The position numbers and the translations under genes were made by a program. A DNA stretch of 64,000 bases from Modestobacter roseus (GTDB lineage: Bacteria; Actinomycetota; Actinomycetes; Mycobacteriales; Geodermatophilaceae). Positions 1 to 8,715 of this stretch are shown here, one piece after another. How positions within the stretch are numbered: position 1 is the stretch's first letter; every line of letters begins with the position of its first letter. The stretch lies in assembly GCF_007994135.1 (NCBI RefSeq), contig NZ_VLKF01000001.1:1798001-1862000 (forward strand), read 5' to 3'. The notes beneath the pieces were generated by a model that was given only the letters and a program-made list of their open reading frames with translations, was not told where the DNA came from and did not search any database.

Positions 1-1301
1 CGCTGATCCCGGCGATCGCCGAGGCCAACGACGTGTCGGTGACCAGCGCGCAGTGGGCGCTGACGGTGACCCTGGTGGTCGGCGCGGTCGCCAGCCCGGT
101 GATCGGGCGGCTGGGCGACGGCCGGCACCGGCGCACCGTGGTGCTGGTCGTGCTCGGCGTGGTGGTGCTGGGCAGCGTGCTCGCCGCCCTGCCGCTGGGC
201 CTGGGCTGGCTGGTCGCCGGCCGTGCGCTGCAGGGTCTCGGGCTCGCCGTCACCCCGCTGGCGATCGCCACTGCCCGCTCCGCGCTGCCCCCGGACCGGG
301 CCCGGTCGACCGCGGCGGCGCTGTCGGTGACGGTGGCCGCGGGCCTCGGCCTCGGCTACCCGCTGACCGGGCTGATCGCCGAGCTGGGCGGGGTGCACGC
401 GGCGTTCTGGTTCGGCGCCGCCGCCAGCGCGATCGCCCTCGTCGCCGCAGCGGTGGTCTACCCGCGGCCGCCGGCGACGGCCGCCCGCCGCCTGGACCTG
501 CTGGGCGCCGCCCTGCTGGGCATCGGCCTGACCGCCGGGCTGCTCGCGCTCGGCGAGGGTGAGCAGTGGGGCTGGACCTCCCCCGTCGTGGTCGGCCTCG
601 TCGCCCTGTCGCTGGTGTCGCTGGCCGCCTGGGTGGTGTGGCAGCTGCGGGCCGACGCCCCGCTGGTCGACCTGCGGCTGGCCCGCGGGCGCACCGCGGC
701 GACGGCGCACGTCGGCGCCCTGCTGATCGGCCTGGCCAACTACCTGCTGCTCTCCTCCGTCCCCCGGCTGGCGCAGACGCCGGAGTCCACCGGGTACGGC
801 TTCGGCTCCTCGATCGTCGTCGCCGGGCTGATCCTGCTGCCCTTCTCGGTGGCGAGCTTCGCCGCCGGCTGGGTCGCCCGGCCGCTGGACCGGCTGGTCG
901 GCGCCCGCTGGGTGCTGCCGATCGGCGCGCTGGTGCTCGCCGTCGGGGAGCTGCTCGTCGGCTTCGCCCGCACCGACCTGTGGCAGCTGTTCGCGGCCAT
1001 GGCCGTCGCCGGCCTGGGTGTGGGGACGACGTTCGCCGCGCTGCCCGGGCTCATCGTCACCGCCGTCCCCGCCGGGGAGACCGGCAGCGCGATGGGGCTG
1101 AACCAGGTCATGCGGTACATCGGCTTCGCCGTCGGCAGCGCGCTGAGCGCCACCGTGCTGGAGATCGCCACCCCGGCCGGCGCCGGCTACCCGACCACGG
1201 GTGGCTACACCGGGATCGCGGTGATCGGCTGCGGCGCCTGCCTGCTGCTGGTCGTGCTCACCCTCGCGCTCAGCCCCCGGCGGACCGCCGCGGCCGCCTG
1301 A
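1..1301 (+). CDS. MFS transporter, 5' end outside window
   Basis: The reading frame is open from the first bases of the window (residues LIPAIAEAND precede the first possible GTG), so the true start lies upstream and about one membrane segment is missing. Roughly 430 residues remain, with at least ten hydrophobic segments. The cytoplasmic loop GRLGDGRHRRTVV matches the major facilitator motif G-x-L-a-D-r-x-G-r-r between segments 2 and 3, and the glycine-rich stretch QGLGLAVTPLAIA is typical of drug:proton antiporters. The likely role is proton-driven efflux of a small molecule at the cytoplasmic membrane; the substrate cannot be told. It ends three bases from the convergent RND gene. Confidence 0.88.
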   Translation, partial: LIPAIAEANDVSVTSAQWALTVTLVVGAVASPVIGRLGDGRHRRTVVLVVLGVVVLGSVLAALPLGLGWLVAGRALQGLGLAVTPLAIATARSALPPDRARSTAAALSVTVAAGLGLGYPLTGLIAELGGVHAAFWFGAAASAIALVAAAVVYPRPPATAARRLDLLGAALLGIGLTAGLLALGEGEQWGWTSPVVVGLVALSLVSLAAWVVWQLRADAPLVDLRLARGRTAATAHVGALLIGLANYLLLSSVPRLAQTPESTGYGFGSSIVVAGLILLPFSVASFAAGWVARPLDRLVGARWVLPIGALVLAVGELLVGFARTDLWQLFAAMAVAGLGVGTTFAALPGLIVTAVPAGETGSAMGLNQVMRYIGFAVGSALSATVLEIATPAGAGYPTTGGYTGIAVIGCGACLLLVVLTLALSPRRTAAAA

Positions 1302-1304
1302 GGC

Positions 1305-4300
1305 TCAGGCGGGCTCGAGCTCCCGCTCCGCCGGGCCGGCCGCACGCCGCGCACGCCGGTCGGCCCGCCGCTCCCGGCGGCTCTCCAGCGCCGTGTACAG
1401 GACCGGCACCAGCAGCAGGGTGAGCAGCGTGGAGCTGATCAGCCCACCGATGACCACCAGCGCCAGCGGCTGGGAGATGAACACCCCGCCTCCGGTCAGC
1501 CCGACCGCCATCGGGGTGAGCGCCAGCACGGTGGCCGCCGCGGTCATCACGATCGGCCGCAGCCGCTTGCGGGCGCCCTCGGTGACCGCCTCGGTCAGCG
1601 GCCGCCCCTGCTCGCGGTACTGGTTGACCAGGTCGATCAGCACGATCGCGTTGGTCACCACGATGCCGATGAGCATGAGCACGCCGATCAGCGCGGGCAC
1701 GCCCAGCGGGGTGCCGGTGACCAGCAGCATCAGCAGCGCACCGGTGGCGGCGAACGGCACCGAGACAAGCAGGATGAACGGCTGGGCCAGGCTGCGGAAG
1801 GTCGCCACCATCACCAGGTAGACGATCACGATGGCGATCACCAGGGCCAGGCCCAGGTCGGCGAAGGCCTCCCCCTGGTCGGCGGCGACGCCACCGATGG
1901 ACACCTCGGCGCCGGCCGGCAGGTCCAGCTCGTCGATCGCCGCCTGCAGCTGCGTGGTCAGCGAACCGAGGTCGGCGTCGGCCGGGGTCGCCGACACGGT
2001 CGCGCTGCGCTCGCCGTCGACCCGGCTGATCGAGCTGGGCGCCTGCACCTCCTCGATCGTCGCCACCTGGGTCAGCGGCACCAGGGCGCCGGCCGTCGGC
2101 AGCACGACCGCCCGGAGCTGCTCGACGGTCTCCGGGGCCTGCACCGGGTCGAGGTAGACCGGGGTGCTCGCGTCGTCGACGTCGATCTCCCCGAGCGGGA
2201 CGGCGTTGGTGAGGCCGGCGAGGGTGCGGGTCACCTGCGCCTCGGTCAGCCCGGCGGCCGCGGCCGCGGCGGGGTCGACGTCGACCTGCACCACCGGCAG
2301 CCCGGCCGACAGGTCGTTGGTCACGTCGGTGGCCCCGGGCACCCCCGAGACGGCCTGCTGCACCTGGTCGGCGGCCTCGGCCAGCACGTCGGCGTCGGCG
2401 GCCTGGACGAGCACGTCGACCGTCGAGCTGCCGAACCCGGAGCCGGCGGCCGCCACGGTGACCTCGCCGACGTCGTCGAGGCCCTCGGCGACGTCGCGGA
2501 TCTCCGCGCGGGTCTCCTCCGGGTCGCCGTCCCCGGTCAGGGTGAGGGCGAAGGTCGCGGTCGGGGTGCCGCCCCCGCCGCTGAAGGCGGCCAACCCGCC
2601 GGCCGAGCCGACCGTGGTCTGCACGGTCTCCACCCCGGCGACCTCACCGAGGGCGCTCTCCAGCGCCCGGGCCCGCTCGTCCTGCGCGGCCAGGCCGGTG
2701 CCGGCCGGGTAGGCGGCGGTGACCGTGACGGTGTCCTCGCCGGCGTCGCCGATGAAGTTGGTCTGCAGCAGCGGGGTGAGCGCCAGGGTGCCGACGAGGA
2801 CGGCCAGTGCACCGGCCACGGTCCAGCGCCGGTGGGCGAGCACGCCGCGCAGCGCCGGGACGTACAGCCGCTGCAACCAGGTGCGCCGCTCCGCGGCCTC
2901 GGCCGCCTCGCGCTCCCGGGCCAGCTGCTCGGTGTCCTCCCGGTCGGTCTCCGGCGCCGTGCAGGTCGAGGTGCGCAGGAACGCCGAGGCGATGACCGGG
3001 ACGATGGTCAGCGAGACGACCAGCGAGGCGATCAGCGCGATCGCCACGGTGAGCGCGAAGGGCCGGAACAGCTCGCCGACCAGGCCCCCGACCAGCGCGA
3101 TCGGCAGGAACACCGCCGCGGTGGCGATCGTCGAGGAGGTGATCGCGGCGGCCACCTCCCGCACCCCGCCCAGGATCGCCCGGGTGCGCGCCTCCCCGTA
3201 GGAGAGGTGCCGCTTGATGTTCTCGATGACCACGATGGAGTCGTCGACCACCCGGCCGATCGAGACGGTCAGCGCGCCCAGGGTGAGGATGTTCAGCGAG
3301 AAGCCGGCGAGCTGCAGCCCGATGAACGTGACGCACAGCGACACCGGGATCGACACCGCCGAGATCAGCGTGGAACGCACCGAGGCCAGGAACACCAGGA
3401 TCACGACCAGGGCGAACAGCAGCCCGAGCCCGCCCTCGGTGGCCAGGCCCTCGATCGACTCCTCGATGAACGGCGCCTGGTCGAAGACGACGGCGACGGT
3501 GCTGCCCGCGCCGAGCAGCTCGCGCACCTGCGGCAGCAGCTCCTCGACGGCGTGCGAGATGTCCACGGTGTTGCCATCGGGGGTCTGGGTGAGCCCGACC
3601 GAGAGCGCCGGCTGCCCGTCGACCCGGGAGTAGGACGTCGCCGGCGCCTCGCCCAGCTCCACCGCGGCCACCTCGCCGAGCGCGACGACGGACCCGTCGG
3701 CGCCGGTGAGCGGGAGGGCGCGCAGCTCCTCGACCGAGGTCAGCCGGTCACCGGCCTGCACCGGGAGGGTCTGCTCGCCCGCGGTCACCGTGCCGGCCGG
3801 CAGCACCACACCGTTCTCCTCGAGCACCGTCGTGACGGCGGCTGCCGGGATGCCGGCCGCCGCGAGCGCGGCCGGGTCGAGCGCCACCTGCACCCGGGGT
3901 TCGCTGGCTCCGGTGACGGTCACGTCGCGGACGCCCTCGACCTGCTCGAACAGCGGGACGACGGCCGAGTCGATCCGGTCGGAGAGGGCGGCGGTGTCAC
4001 CCGGCGCGGCGATCGCCAGCTGGACGACGGGCAGGTCGGCCAGCGAACCGGCGAGCACCTGCGGCTCGACGTCGGCCGGCAGCTGGGCCTGCACCCGGCT
4101 GACCGCGGTCTGCAGGGCACTGGTGGCCCGGTCCAGGTCCGAGCCGTACTCCAGCTCGACGGTGACGGTGGCCAGCCCGGTGCTGGCGGTCGAGGTCGTG
4201 GCGACCACGCCGTCGACGGTGGCGATCGCCTGCTCCAGTGGCTGTACGACCTGACGCTCGACGACGTCGGGCGAGGCGCCGGGCTGGGTGGCGACCACCG

Positions 4301-4439
4301 CGGCGGCGGGGATCTGCAGCGAGGGGATGAGCTCCTGCCGCAGCGACCCGGCCGAGATCAGCCCGAAGACGAGCACGGCGATGGTCACCAGCGCGACGAG
4401 GGCGCGGTTGCGCAGGGAGAGCGCGGCCAGACGGGACAA
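1305..4439 (-). CDS. RND (HAE1/SwrC-like) efflux transporter
   Basis: A protein of about 1044 residues in the resistance-nodulation-division family, which exchanges protons for substrates across the membrane. It has the two-fold internal repeat: a first transmembrane helix, a periplasmic-type porter domain, six helices, then the same again. VVDDSIVVIENI near residue 400 matches the acidic pair of the AcrB proton relay. The second half carries VMVATFRSLAQP and VTNAIVLIDLVN. A TTG start is chosen because GGAGG lies six bases upstream and a basic residue then helix 1 follow at once; an upstream start would run into the divergent MarR gene. Gram-positive relatives work without an outer-membrane partner, and none is seen. 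Regulation by the divergent MarR protein is likely. Confidence 0.9.
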   Translation of the reverse strand: MSRLAALSLRNRALVALVTIAVLVFGLISAGSLRQELIPSLQIPAAAVVATQPGASPDVVERQVVQPLEQAIATVDGVVATTSTASTGLATVTVELEYGSDLDRATSALQTAVSRVQAQLPADVEPQVLAGSLADLPVVQLAIAAPGDTAALSDRIDSAVVPLFEQVEGVRDVTVTGASEPRVQVALDPAALAAAGIPAAAVTTVLEENGVVLPAGTVTAGEQTLPVQAGDRLTSVEELRALPLTGADGSVVALGEVAAVELGEAPATSYSRVDGQPALSVGLTQTPDGNTVDISHAVEELLPQVRELLGAGSTVAVVFDQAPFIEESIEGLATEGGLGLLFALVVILVFLASVRSTLISAVSIPVSLCVTFIGLQLAGFSLNILTLGALTVSIGRVVDDSIVVIENIKRHLSYGEARTRAILGGVREVAAAITSSTIATAAVFLPIALVGGLVGELFRPFALTVAIALIASLVVSLTIVPVIASAFLRTSTCTAPETDREDTEQLAREREAAEAAERRTWLQRLYVPALRGVLAHRRWTVAGALAVLVGTLALTPLLQTNFIGDAGEDTVTVTAAYPAGTGLAAQDERARALESALGEVAGVETVQTTVGSAGGLAAFSGGGGTPTATFALTLTGDGDPEETRAEIRDVAEGLDDVGEVTVAAAGSGFGSSTVDVLVQAADADVLAEAADQVQQAVSGVPGATDVTNDLSAGLPVVQVDVDPAAAAAAGLTEAQVTRTLAGLTNAVPLGEIDVDDASTPVYLDPVQAPETVEQLRAVVLPTAGALVPLTQVATIEEVQAPSSISRVDGERSATVSATPADADLGSLTTQLQAAIDELDLPAGAEVSIGGVAADQGEAFADLGLALVIAIVIVYLVMVATFRSLAQPFILLVSVPFAATGALLMLLVTGTPLGVPALIGVLMLIGIVVTNAIVLIDLVNQYREQGRPLTEAVTEGARKRLRPIVMTAAATVLALTPMAVGLTGGGVFISQPLALVVIGGLISSTLLTLLLVPVLYTALESRRERRADRRARRAAGPAERELEPA

Positions 4440-4473
4440 CGGGTTCCTCCACGGCCGGGCGGCCGGCGCCGGG

Positions 4474-4494
4474 TACTTTGCCCAACGCAAACTA
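4474..4494. promoter_or_regulatory. Probable MarR operator
   Basis: The 91-bp gap between the divergent RND and MarR genes contains TTTGC-CCAAC-GCAAA (4477-4491), a perfect 5-bp inverted repeat with a 5-bp spacer. Two further matching pairs outside it make arms of the form TAnTTTGC and GCAAAnTA. Size, AT-rich arms and position fit a MarR dimer site that would control both promoters. This is inferred from position and symmetry. Confidence 0.6.
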
Positions 4495-4530
4495 CCCGTC
4501 CGGACGACGCCGTCCGGGGAGGAGGCCCTC

Positions 4531-5109
4531 ATGTCGCCCGACGGCACCACCCCGTGGCCCGACGACACCACTCAGCGGACCGACGACACCGCCCCGTGGC
4601 CGGACGATGCGGCCGGCTGCGCGGACTCCCCCACCTGGGCCGCGCTCTCCGCCGAGGCCCGGGCGGTCGCGCAGCTCGGGGCGGAGATCGGGCTGTACAG
4701 CGTCCGCCGCCGGCTGGGGCCGCTGCTGGCCGTGCCGCTCACCGTCCAGCAGCTGCGCTGCCTGACCGTGCTGGTGGTGGAGGGCGCGGCCACCCCGCAC
4801 CAGCTGTCCGAGCTGCTGGCCGTCACGCCCGCCACCACCACCGGCATCGTCGACCGGCTGGTGCGCGCCGGCATGGCCGACCGCGCGCAGGACACCCGCG
4901 ACGGCCGGGGCCGGGTGCTCACCCCCACCCGGACGGGCGTTCAGGTGGTGCGCGAGCTGCTCGCCACCGACGTCGAGACCGACGCCCGGGTGCTGGGCGG
5001 GCTCACCCCCGACGAGCTGGCCGGGCTGCAGCACGGCCTGTCCGGGGTGCTGCGCGAACTGCGGGCGCTCGGCCGGGACGACGACGCACCAGCGCACCCG
5101 GCCGGCTGA
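4531..5109 (+). CDS. MarR family transcriptional regulator
   Basis: 192 residues. The first 35 or so are low-complexity and acidic with PWPDDT-like repeats, unusual for the family. A winged helix-turn-helix follows: the recognition helix region reads HQLSELLAVTPATTTGIVDRLVRAGM, broken here as HQLSELLAVTPATTT and GIVDRLVRAGM, and the wing RAQDTRDGRGRVLTPT has the conserved D-x-R. The ATG start is supported by GGGGAGGAGG seven bases upstream. MarR proteins are dimers that usually repress a neighbouring efflux gene and release on binding a phenolic or drug-like ligand; the divergent RND pump is the obvious target. Confidence 0.88.
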   Translation: MSPDGTTPWPDDTTQRTDDTAPWPDDAAGCADSPTWAALSAEARAVAQLGAEIGLYSVRRRLGPLLAVPLTVQQLRCLTVLVVEGAATPHQLSELLAVTPATTTGIVDRLVRAGMADRAQDTRDGRGRVLTPTRTGVQVVRELLATDVETDARVLGGLTPDELAGLQHGLSGVLRELRALGRDDDAPAHPAG

Positions 5110-5120
5110 ACGCGCTCCGG

Positions 5121-5519
5121 TCAGCCGGCCGGGTGGTCCAGCAGCGCGGCCATCTCCGGGAGCTCGAAGAACTGCGCCGTGGCCCGGGCGCTGGGTCCGC
5201 CGGCGTCGGGGTCGGCACCGGCGGCGACCAGCGCGCGCACCGTGTCGGCGGACTGCTTGAACACCGCGGCCGCCAGGGCGGTCTGGCCGCGGTCGTTGGC
5301 CCGGTCGGGCTCCGCACCGCGCTCCAGCAGCGCGGCAACTGCCTCCGGGTGGCCGTGGTAGGCCGCCAGGATGAGCAGGGTGTCGCCCTTCTCGTTGGTC
5401 AGGTTCACCGGGACGCCCGCGTCCGCGTAGGCCGCGAGCTCCTCGGCCTCCCCGGCCCGGGCCAGGCCGAAGACGCGCTGGGCCAGTTCGATCACGCCGG
5501 GGTCGATGGGCTCGCTCAT
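5121..5519 (-). CDS. Ankyrin repeat protein
   Basis: 132 residues with about three ankyrin repeats: NEKGDTLLILAAYHGHPEAV, then a second starting NDRGQTALAAAVFKQSAD, and a degenerate third around GADPDAGGPSARA. The consensus G-x-T-x-L-x-x-A-A and the turn R-G-A-x-P-D are easy to see. No signal peptide or membrane helix is present, so it is probably a cytosolic protein-binding scaffold. It lies 43 bp downstream of the dienelactone hydrolase gene on the same strand and may be co-transcribed. The ATG at 5519 begins the residues MSEPIDPGVIE that precede the first repeat. In many actinobacteria a similar small ankyrin protein lies next to a catalase gene; that is not the case here. Confidence 0.85.
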   Translation of the reverse strand: MSEPIDPGVIELAQRVFGLARAGEAEELAAYADAGVPVNLTNEKGDTLLILAAYHGHPEAVAALLERGAEPDRANDRGQTALAAAVFKQSADTVRALVAAGADPDAGGPSARATAQFFELPEMAALLDHPAG

Positions 5520-5562
5520 CCCGCCGAGGGTAGGCACCGCGGCGGGACGAGCGGGCAGGTGG

Positions 5563-6315
5563 TCAGGGTGTGGCGACCCGGTCGGTGAGGGCGAGCACGT
5601 GCCGCCACGCGTCGTCGCAGGCCTCGGCCCACTCCCCGAACGCCCGGTCGAAGAACGAGTGCGGCGCGCCCTCGTAGACCACCTCGTCGACGTCGGCGCC
5701 CGCGGCGCGCATGGTGGCCGCCAGCTGCCGCTGCTCCTCGACCGGCGTCGCCGAGTCCGCACCGGCGACGATCATCACGACCGGCTTGGCGGCGCGCCGC
5801 GCGGCGTCGCCCACCATCGACGGCCGGCCGTAGAACCCCGCCGACCCGGCGATCGGCAGCTCCCCGGCGGACTGCCGCCAGGCGTGACTGCCACCGAAGC
5901 AGAAGCCCACCGTGACCACGGGCAGCGCCGGGTCGGTCCGGCTGCGCAGGTAGGCCGCCGCCGCGGCGGTGTCGGCGTCGACGCCCTCGTCGGTGGTCTG
6001 CGGGATGTGGCTCTGCCAGTCGAAGTCCTCCTCGCGGCTGCCGGTGGCCACCACCCCCGCGGTGCGACCGAAGTAGTCGATCGCGACCGCGGGCACGCCG
6101 GCCTCGGCGAAGCGCTCGGCCAGCGCCACGTAGTAGGGGTGCAGGCCACGGACGTCGGGGAGGATCACCACGCCCGCGCGCGCCGGACCGGCGGGGGCGG
6201 CGTAGGCGGCGCTGAGGTCGGTGCCGTCGGCGGCGGTCAGGGTCAGCGAGCCGCGCTCGGCGACGTCCCCGCTGCGCGGTGGGGCGGGCGGGCGGCTGTC
6301 GTGGTCGTGGCACAT
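5563..6315 (-). CDS. Dienelactone hydrolase family protein
   Basis: 250 residues with an alpha/beta hydrolase fold. The catalytic triad of the family is visible: nucleophile Cys in G-F-C-F-G-G, Asp in VAGADSATP, and His in GAPHSFFDR. Family members open dienelactones in chlorocatechol breakdown, but most genomic copies are carboxymethylenebutenolidase-like hydrolases of unknown substrate. The N-terminal strand GVVILPDVRGLHPYYVAL is typical. The ATG at 6315 is chosen; upstream codons in the frame look non-coding. No aromatic-degradation genes surround it, so the substrate is left open. Confidence 0.88.
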   Translation of the reverse strand: MCHDHDSRPPAPPRSGDVAERGSLTLTAADGTDLSAAYAAPAGPARAGVVILPDVRGLHPYYVALAERFAEAGVPAVAIDYFGRTAGVVATGSREEDFDWQSHIPQTTDEGVDADTAAAAAYLRSRTDPALPVVTVGFCFGGSHAWRQSAGELPIAGSAGFYGRPSMVGDAARRAAKPVVMIVAGADSATPVEEQRQLAATMRAAGADVDEVVYEGAPHSFFDRAFGEWAEACDDAWRHVLALTDRVATP

Positions 6316-6358
6316 GACTGCGGTTCTACCGTCGCCTGCCGCCCGGCGCAGCGGGAGC

Positions 6359-6964
6359 TCAGGTCTGGTCGGCCGACTCCGCGCCGCTGTCGTCCCCGCC
6401 CCCGCCGTCCCCGTTGCCGTGGTCGGCGGCCGAGTCCGGCGCGTCCGGGTCACCGCCGAAGACCCTCGCCGCGACGTCCCGGCGCACCTCGGTGGCCCAG
6501 TCGTGCTGGCGGTTGGCCTGCCGGATCAGCCGGTCGAGCAGGTCGGCGTCGATCCGGCTGTCCACGGTGGCCGCGATGCGCAGCGTCTCGAAGCCGCTGC
6601 GCTTGCCGCGCACCGCGGAGGCGAGGAACTCGAACTCGACCAGGTCGCTGGACGGGGAACGGGTGAGCAGGTGCCCGTTCAGCTTCCCCCTGCTCGCCTT
6701 CTCCGCGACCCAGGTGGCCACCTGCTTGTAGTGGCGCACCGGGAAGCCCAGCGCCTGCGCGATGCCCGTGATCGCCGTCTTCTCCTCACGGAGCTCGTCG
6801 AGCAGCTGACGGAGGGGCTGCTCGAGCTCCGTCCCGCGGTGCACCCCGATCATCCGGGAGACCAGCTCGATCCCCCCGGCGGCCGCAGCGAGGTGGTCGT
6901 TGACGTAGACGGCCAGCAGTTCGGGGTGGGTGACACCGCCGGACGGCGCCGGGTTCTCGGACAC
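6359..6964 (-). CDS. Conserved hypothetical helical protein
   Basis: 201 residues that I do not recognise by name. The sequence is predicted mostly helical (HPELLAVYVNDHLAAAAGGI, EQPLRQLLDELREEKTAI, and a LAxxVRGKRSG segment) and may form a ferritin-like four-helix bundle, which is a guess from pattern only. The tail after residue 170 is acidic and glycine-rich and looks disordered. The GTG start at 6964 has GAGGAG five bases upstream. It is divergent from the HTH-MurA fusion, 141 bp away, and could share its control region. Confidence 0.75.
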   Translation of the reverse strand: MSENPAPSGGVTHPELLAVYVNDHLAAAAGGIELVSRMIGVHRGTELEQPLRQLLDELREEKTAITGIAQALGFPVRHYKQVATWVAEKASRGKLNGHLLTRSPSSDLVEFEFLASAVRGKRSGFETLRIAATVDSRIDADLLDRLIRQANRQHDWATEVRRDVAARVFGGDPDAPDSAADHGNGDGGGGDDSGAESADQT

Positions 6965-7076
6965 GGGTTCTCCTCGCAGACGTTGCCGGGGTTCGGCGGG
7001 TCCATCATGTCCGTCGCCCCACACCCCGGCATCCGCGGTTTCCCCGCCCGGGTCGCCGGACCACGCACCCGGGTCG

Positions 7077-7092
7077 ATCTCATCTGTGAGAT
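7077..7092. promoter_or_regulatory. Palindromic operator upstream of HTH-MurA fusion
   Basis: ATCTCA-TCTG-TGAGAT is a perfect 6-bp inverted repeat with a 4-bp spacer, ending 13 bp before the ATG at 7106. It is an AT-rich island in a very GC-rich intergenic region. The downstream protein carries an XRE-type DNA-binding domain, so autoregulation through this site is the simplest inference. It also lies in the shared region with the divergent gene at 6964. Confidence 0.5.
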
Positions 7093-7105
7093 ACCGTCTC
7101 CGGCG

Positions 7106-8650
7106 ATGACGCTCACCGAGGAAGCCACCGGTCAGTCGCTCCGCCAGATCGGCGCACTCGTGCGCGACGCCCGCCGACACCACGGCCTCACCCAGGCGCA
7201 GCTCGCCGAGCGGCTCAACACCAGCCAGAGCGCGATCGCCCGGATCGAGCAGGGCAACCAGAACCTCACCCTGGAGCTGCTCGGCCGGCTGTCCGCGGCG
7301 CTGGAGAGCGAGCTGATCACCGTCGGCCGCCCCGGCCCCACCCACCTGCGGGTGCGCGGCGGCACGCCGCTGTCGGGCAGCGTCACGGTGAAGTCGTCGA
7401 AGAACGCGGCCGTCGCGCTGCTGTGCGCCTCGCTGCTCAACCGCGGACGGACGACGCTGCGCAACGTCTCCCGGATCGTCGAGGTCGACCGCATCCTCGA
7501 CGTGCTCACCTCGATCGGCGTCTCCGCCACCTGGGACGAGGCCGGGCGGGACCTGACCCTGGTGGTCCCCGACCAGCTGGACCTGGCGGCCATCGACGCC
7601 GACGCCGCCCGGCGGACCCGCAGCATCATCATGTTCCTCGGCCCGCTGCTGCACCGGGCCGAGGTCTTCGAGCTGCCCTATGCCGGCGGCTGCAACCTGG
7701 GCACCCGCACCGTGCAGCCGCACATGATCGCGCTGCGCCCCTTCGGGCTGGACGTCGAGGCGCACGCCGGCGAGTACCACGCCAGCGTCACCCGGGTCGG
7801 CGGCCGCGACCTGACCATCGTGCTGACCGAGCGCGGGGACACGGTGACGGAGAACGCGCTGCTGGCCGCCGCCCGCCACGACGGCACCACGACGATCCGC
7901 AACGCCAGCCCGAACTACATGGTGCAGGACCTGTGCCTGTACCTGGAGAAGCTCGGGGTGCGGATCGCCGGCTTCGGGACGACGACGCTGGTGGTCACCG
8001 GCCGGCCGGTGCTGGACGCCGACGTCGACTACACGATCAGCGAGGACCCGGTCGAGGCGATGAGCCTGCTGACCGCCGGCATCGTGACCGGTTCGGAGCT
8101 GACCGTGCGGCGGGCGCCGATCGAGTTCCTGGAGATCGAGCTGGCCACCCTGACCGAGATGGGGCTGCGCTACGAGCTGTCCCCGGAGTACCCGGCCGAC
8201 AACGGCCGCACCCGCCTGGTGGACGTCACCATCCACCCCTCGCAGCTGCGGGCACCGATCGACAAGGTGCACCCGATGCCGTTCCCGGGGCTGAACATCG
8301 ACAACCTGCCGTTCTTCGCGGTGATCGCCGCGGCCGCGACCGGCGAGACCGTCATCCACGACTGGGTCTACGACAACCGCGCCATCCACCTGTCGGACAT
8401 GACGCGGCTCGGCGCCGACGTCCGGCTGCTGGACCCGCACCGGGTGCTGGTGTCCGGGCCGACGCGGTGGTCGGGCGCGGAGATCATCTGCCCGCCGGCG
8501 CTGCGCCCGGCGGTCTGCATCCTGCTCGCGATGCTGGCGGCGAAGGGGCAGTCGGTGCTGCGGAACGTCGACATCATCGCCCGCGGGTACGAGCAGCTCT
8601 ACGAGCGACTGGTGGAGATGGGCGCCCAGATCGAGGTCTTCAGCGACTGA
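7106..8650 (+). CDS. HTH-MurA fusion (UDP-GlcNAc enolpyruvyltransferase-like)
   Basis: 514 residues. Residues about 11-66 form an XRE/Cro helix-turn-helix (GLTQAQLAERLNTSQSAIAR then IEQGNQNLTLELLGRL). The rest is a full EPSP-synthase-fold MurA domain. MurA adds enolpyruvate from PEP to UDP-N-acetylglucosamine, the first committed step of peptidoglycan synthesis. Active-site residues look kept: K99-N100 in SSKNAA, and C196 in GGCNLG, matching the PEP-binding, fosfomycin-reactive Cys of MurA. The expected RPVDLH sequence is replaced by RTVQPH, so substrate choice may differ. It is probably a second, regulated MurA-like enzyme; the standard murA is not in this window. It is followed by a hairpin terminator. 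Confidence 0.88.
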   Translation: MTLTEEATGQSLRQIGALVRDARRHHGLTQAQLAERLNTSQSAIARIEQGNQNLTLELLGRLSAALESELITVGRPGPTHLRVRGGTPLSGSVTVKSSKNAAVALLCASLLNRGRTTLRNVSRIVEVDRILDVLTSIGVSATWDEAGRDLTLVVPDQLDLAAIDADAARRTRSIIMFLGPLLHRAEVFELPYAGGCNLGTRTVQPHMIALRPFGLDVEAHAGEYHASVTRVGGRDLTIVLTERGDTVTENALLAAARHDGTTTIRNASPNYMVQDLCLYLEKLGVRIAGFGTTTLVVTGRPVLDADVDYTISEDPVEAMSLLTAGIVTGSELTVRRAPIEFLEIELATLTEMGLRYELSPEYPADNGRTRLVDVTIHPSQLRAPIDKVHPMPFPGLNIDNLPFFAVIAAAATGETVIHDWVYDNRAIHLSDMTRLGADVRLLDPHRVLVSGPTRWSGAEIICPPALRPAVCILLAMLAAKGQSVLRNVDIIARGYEQLYERLVEMGAQIEVFSD

Positions 8651-8654
8651 GGGA

Positions 8655-8709
8655 GGACCCCTCGCCCCCCACGCCTCGCCAGCTCGGCGCGGGGCCCTGC
8701 GAGGGGGCC
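8655..8709. terminator. Hairpin between convergent genes
   Basis: GGACCCCTCGC (8655-8665) pairs with GCGAGGGGGCC (8699-8709) over 10 of 11 positions, with a long loop that itself contains GC-rich pairing. It lies between the HTH-MurA gene and the oppositely directed DUF3307-like gene. No T tract is present, as is usual in high-GC actinobacteria. It could act on both strands. Confidence 0.5.
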
Positions 8710-8715
8710 GTTCCA

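Noticed and set aside
2832-5588. Very long open frame of about 900 codons on the plus strand
   Set aside because: It lies opposite the RND gene and crosses MarR in another frame; the composition (Arg/Gly/Asp/His-rich) is that of antisense of high-GC genes.
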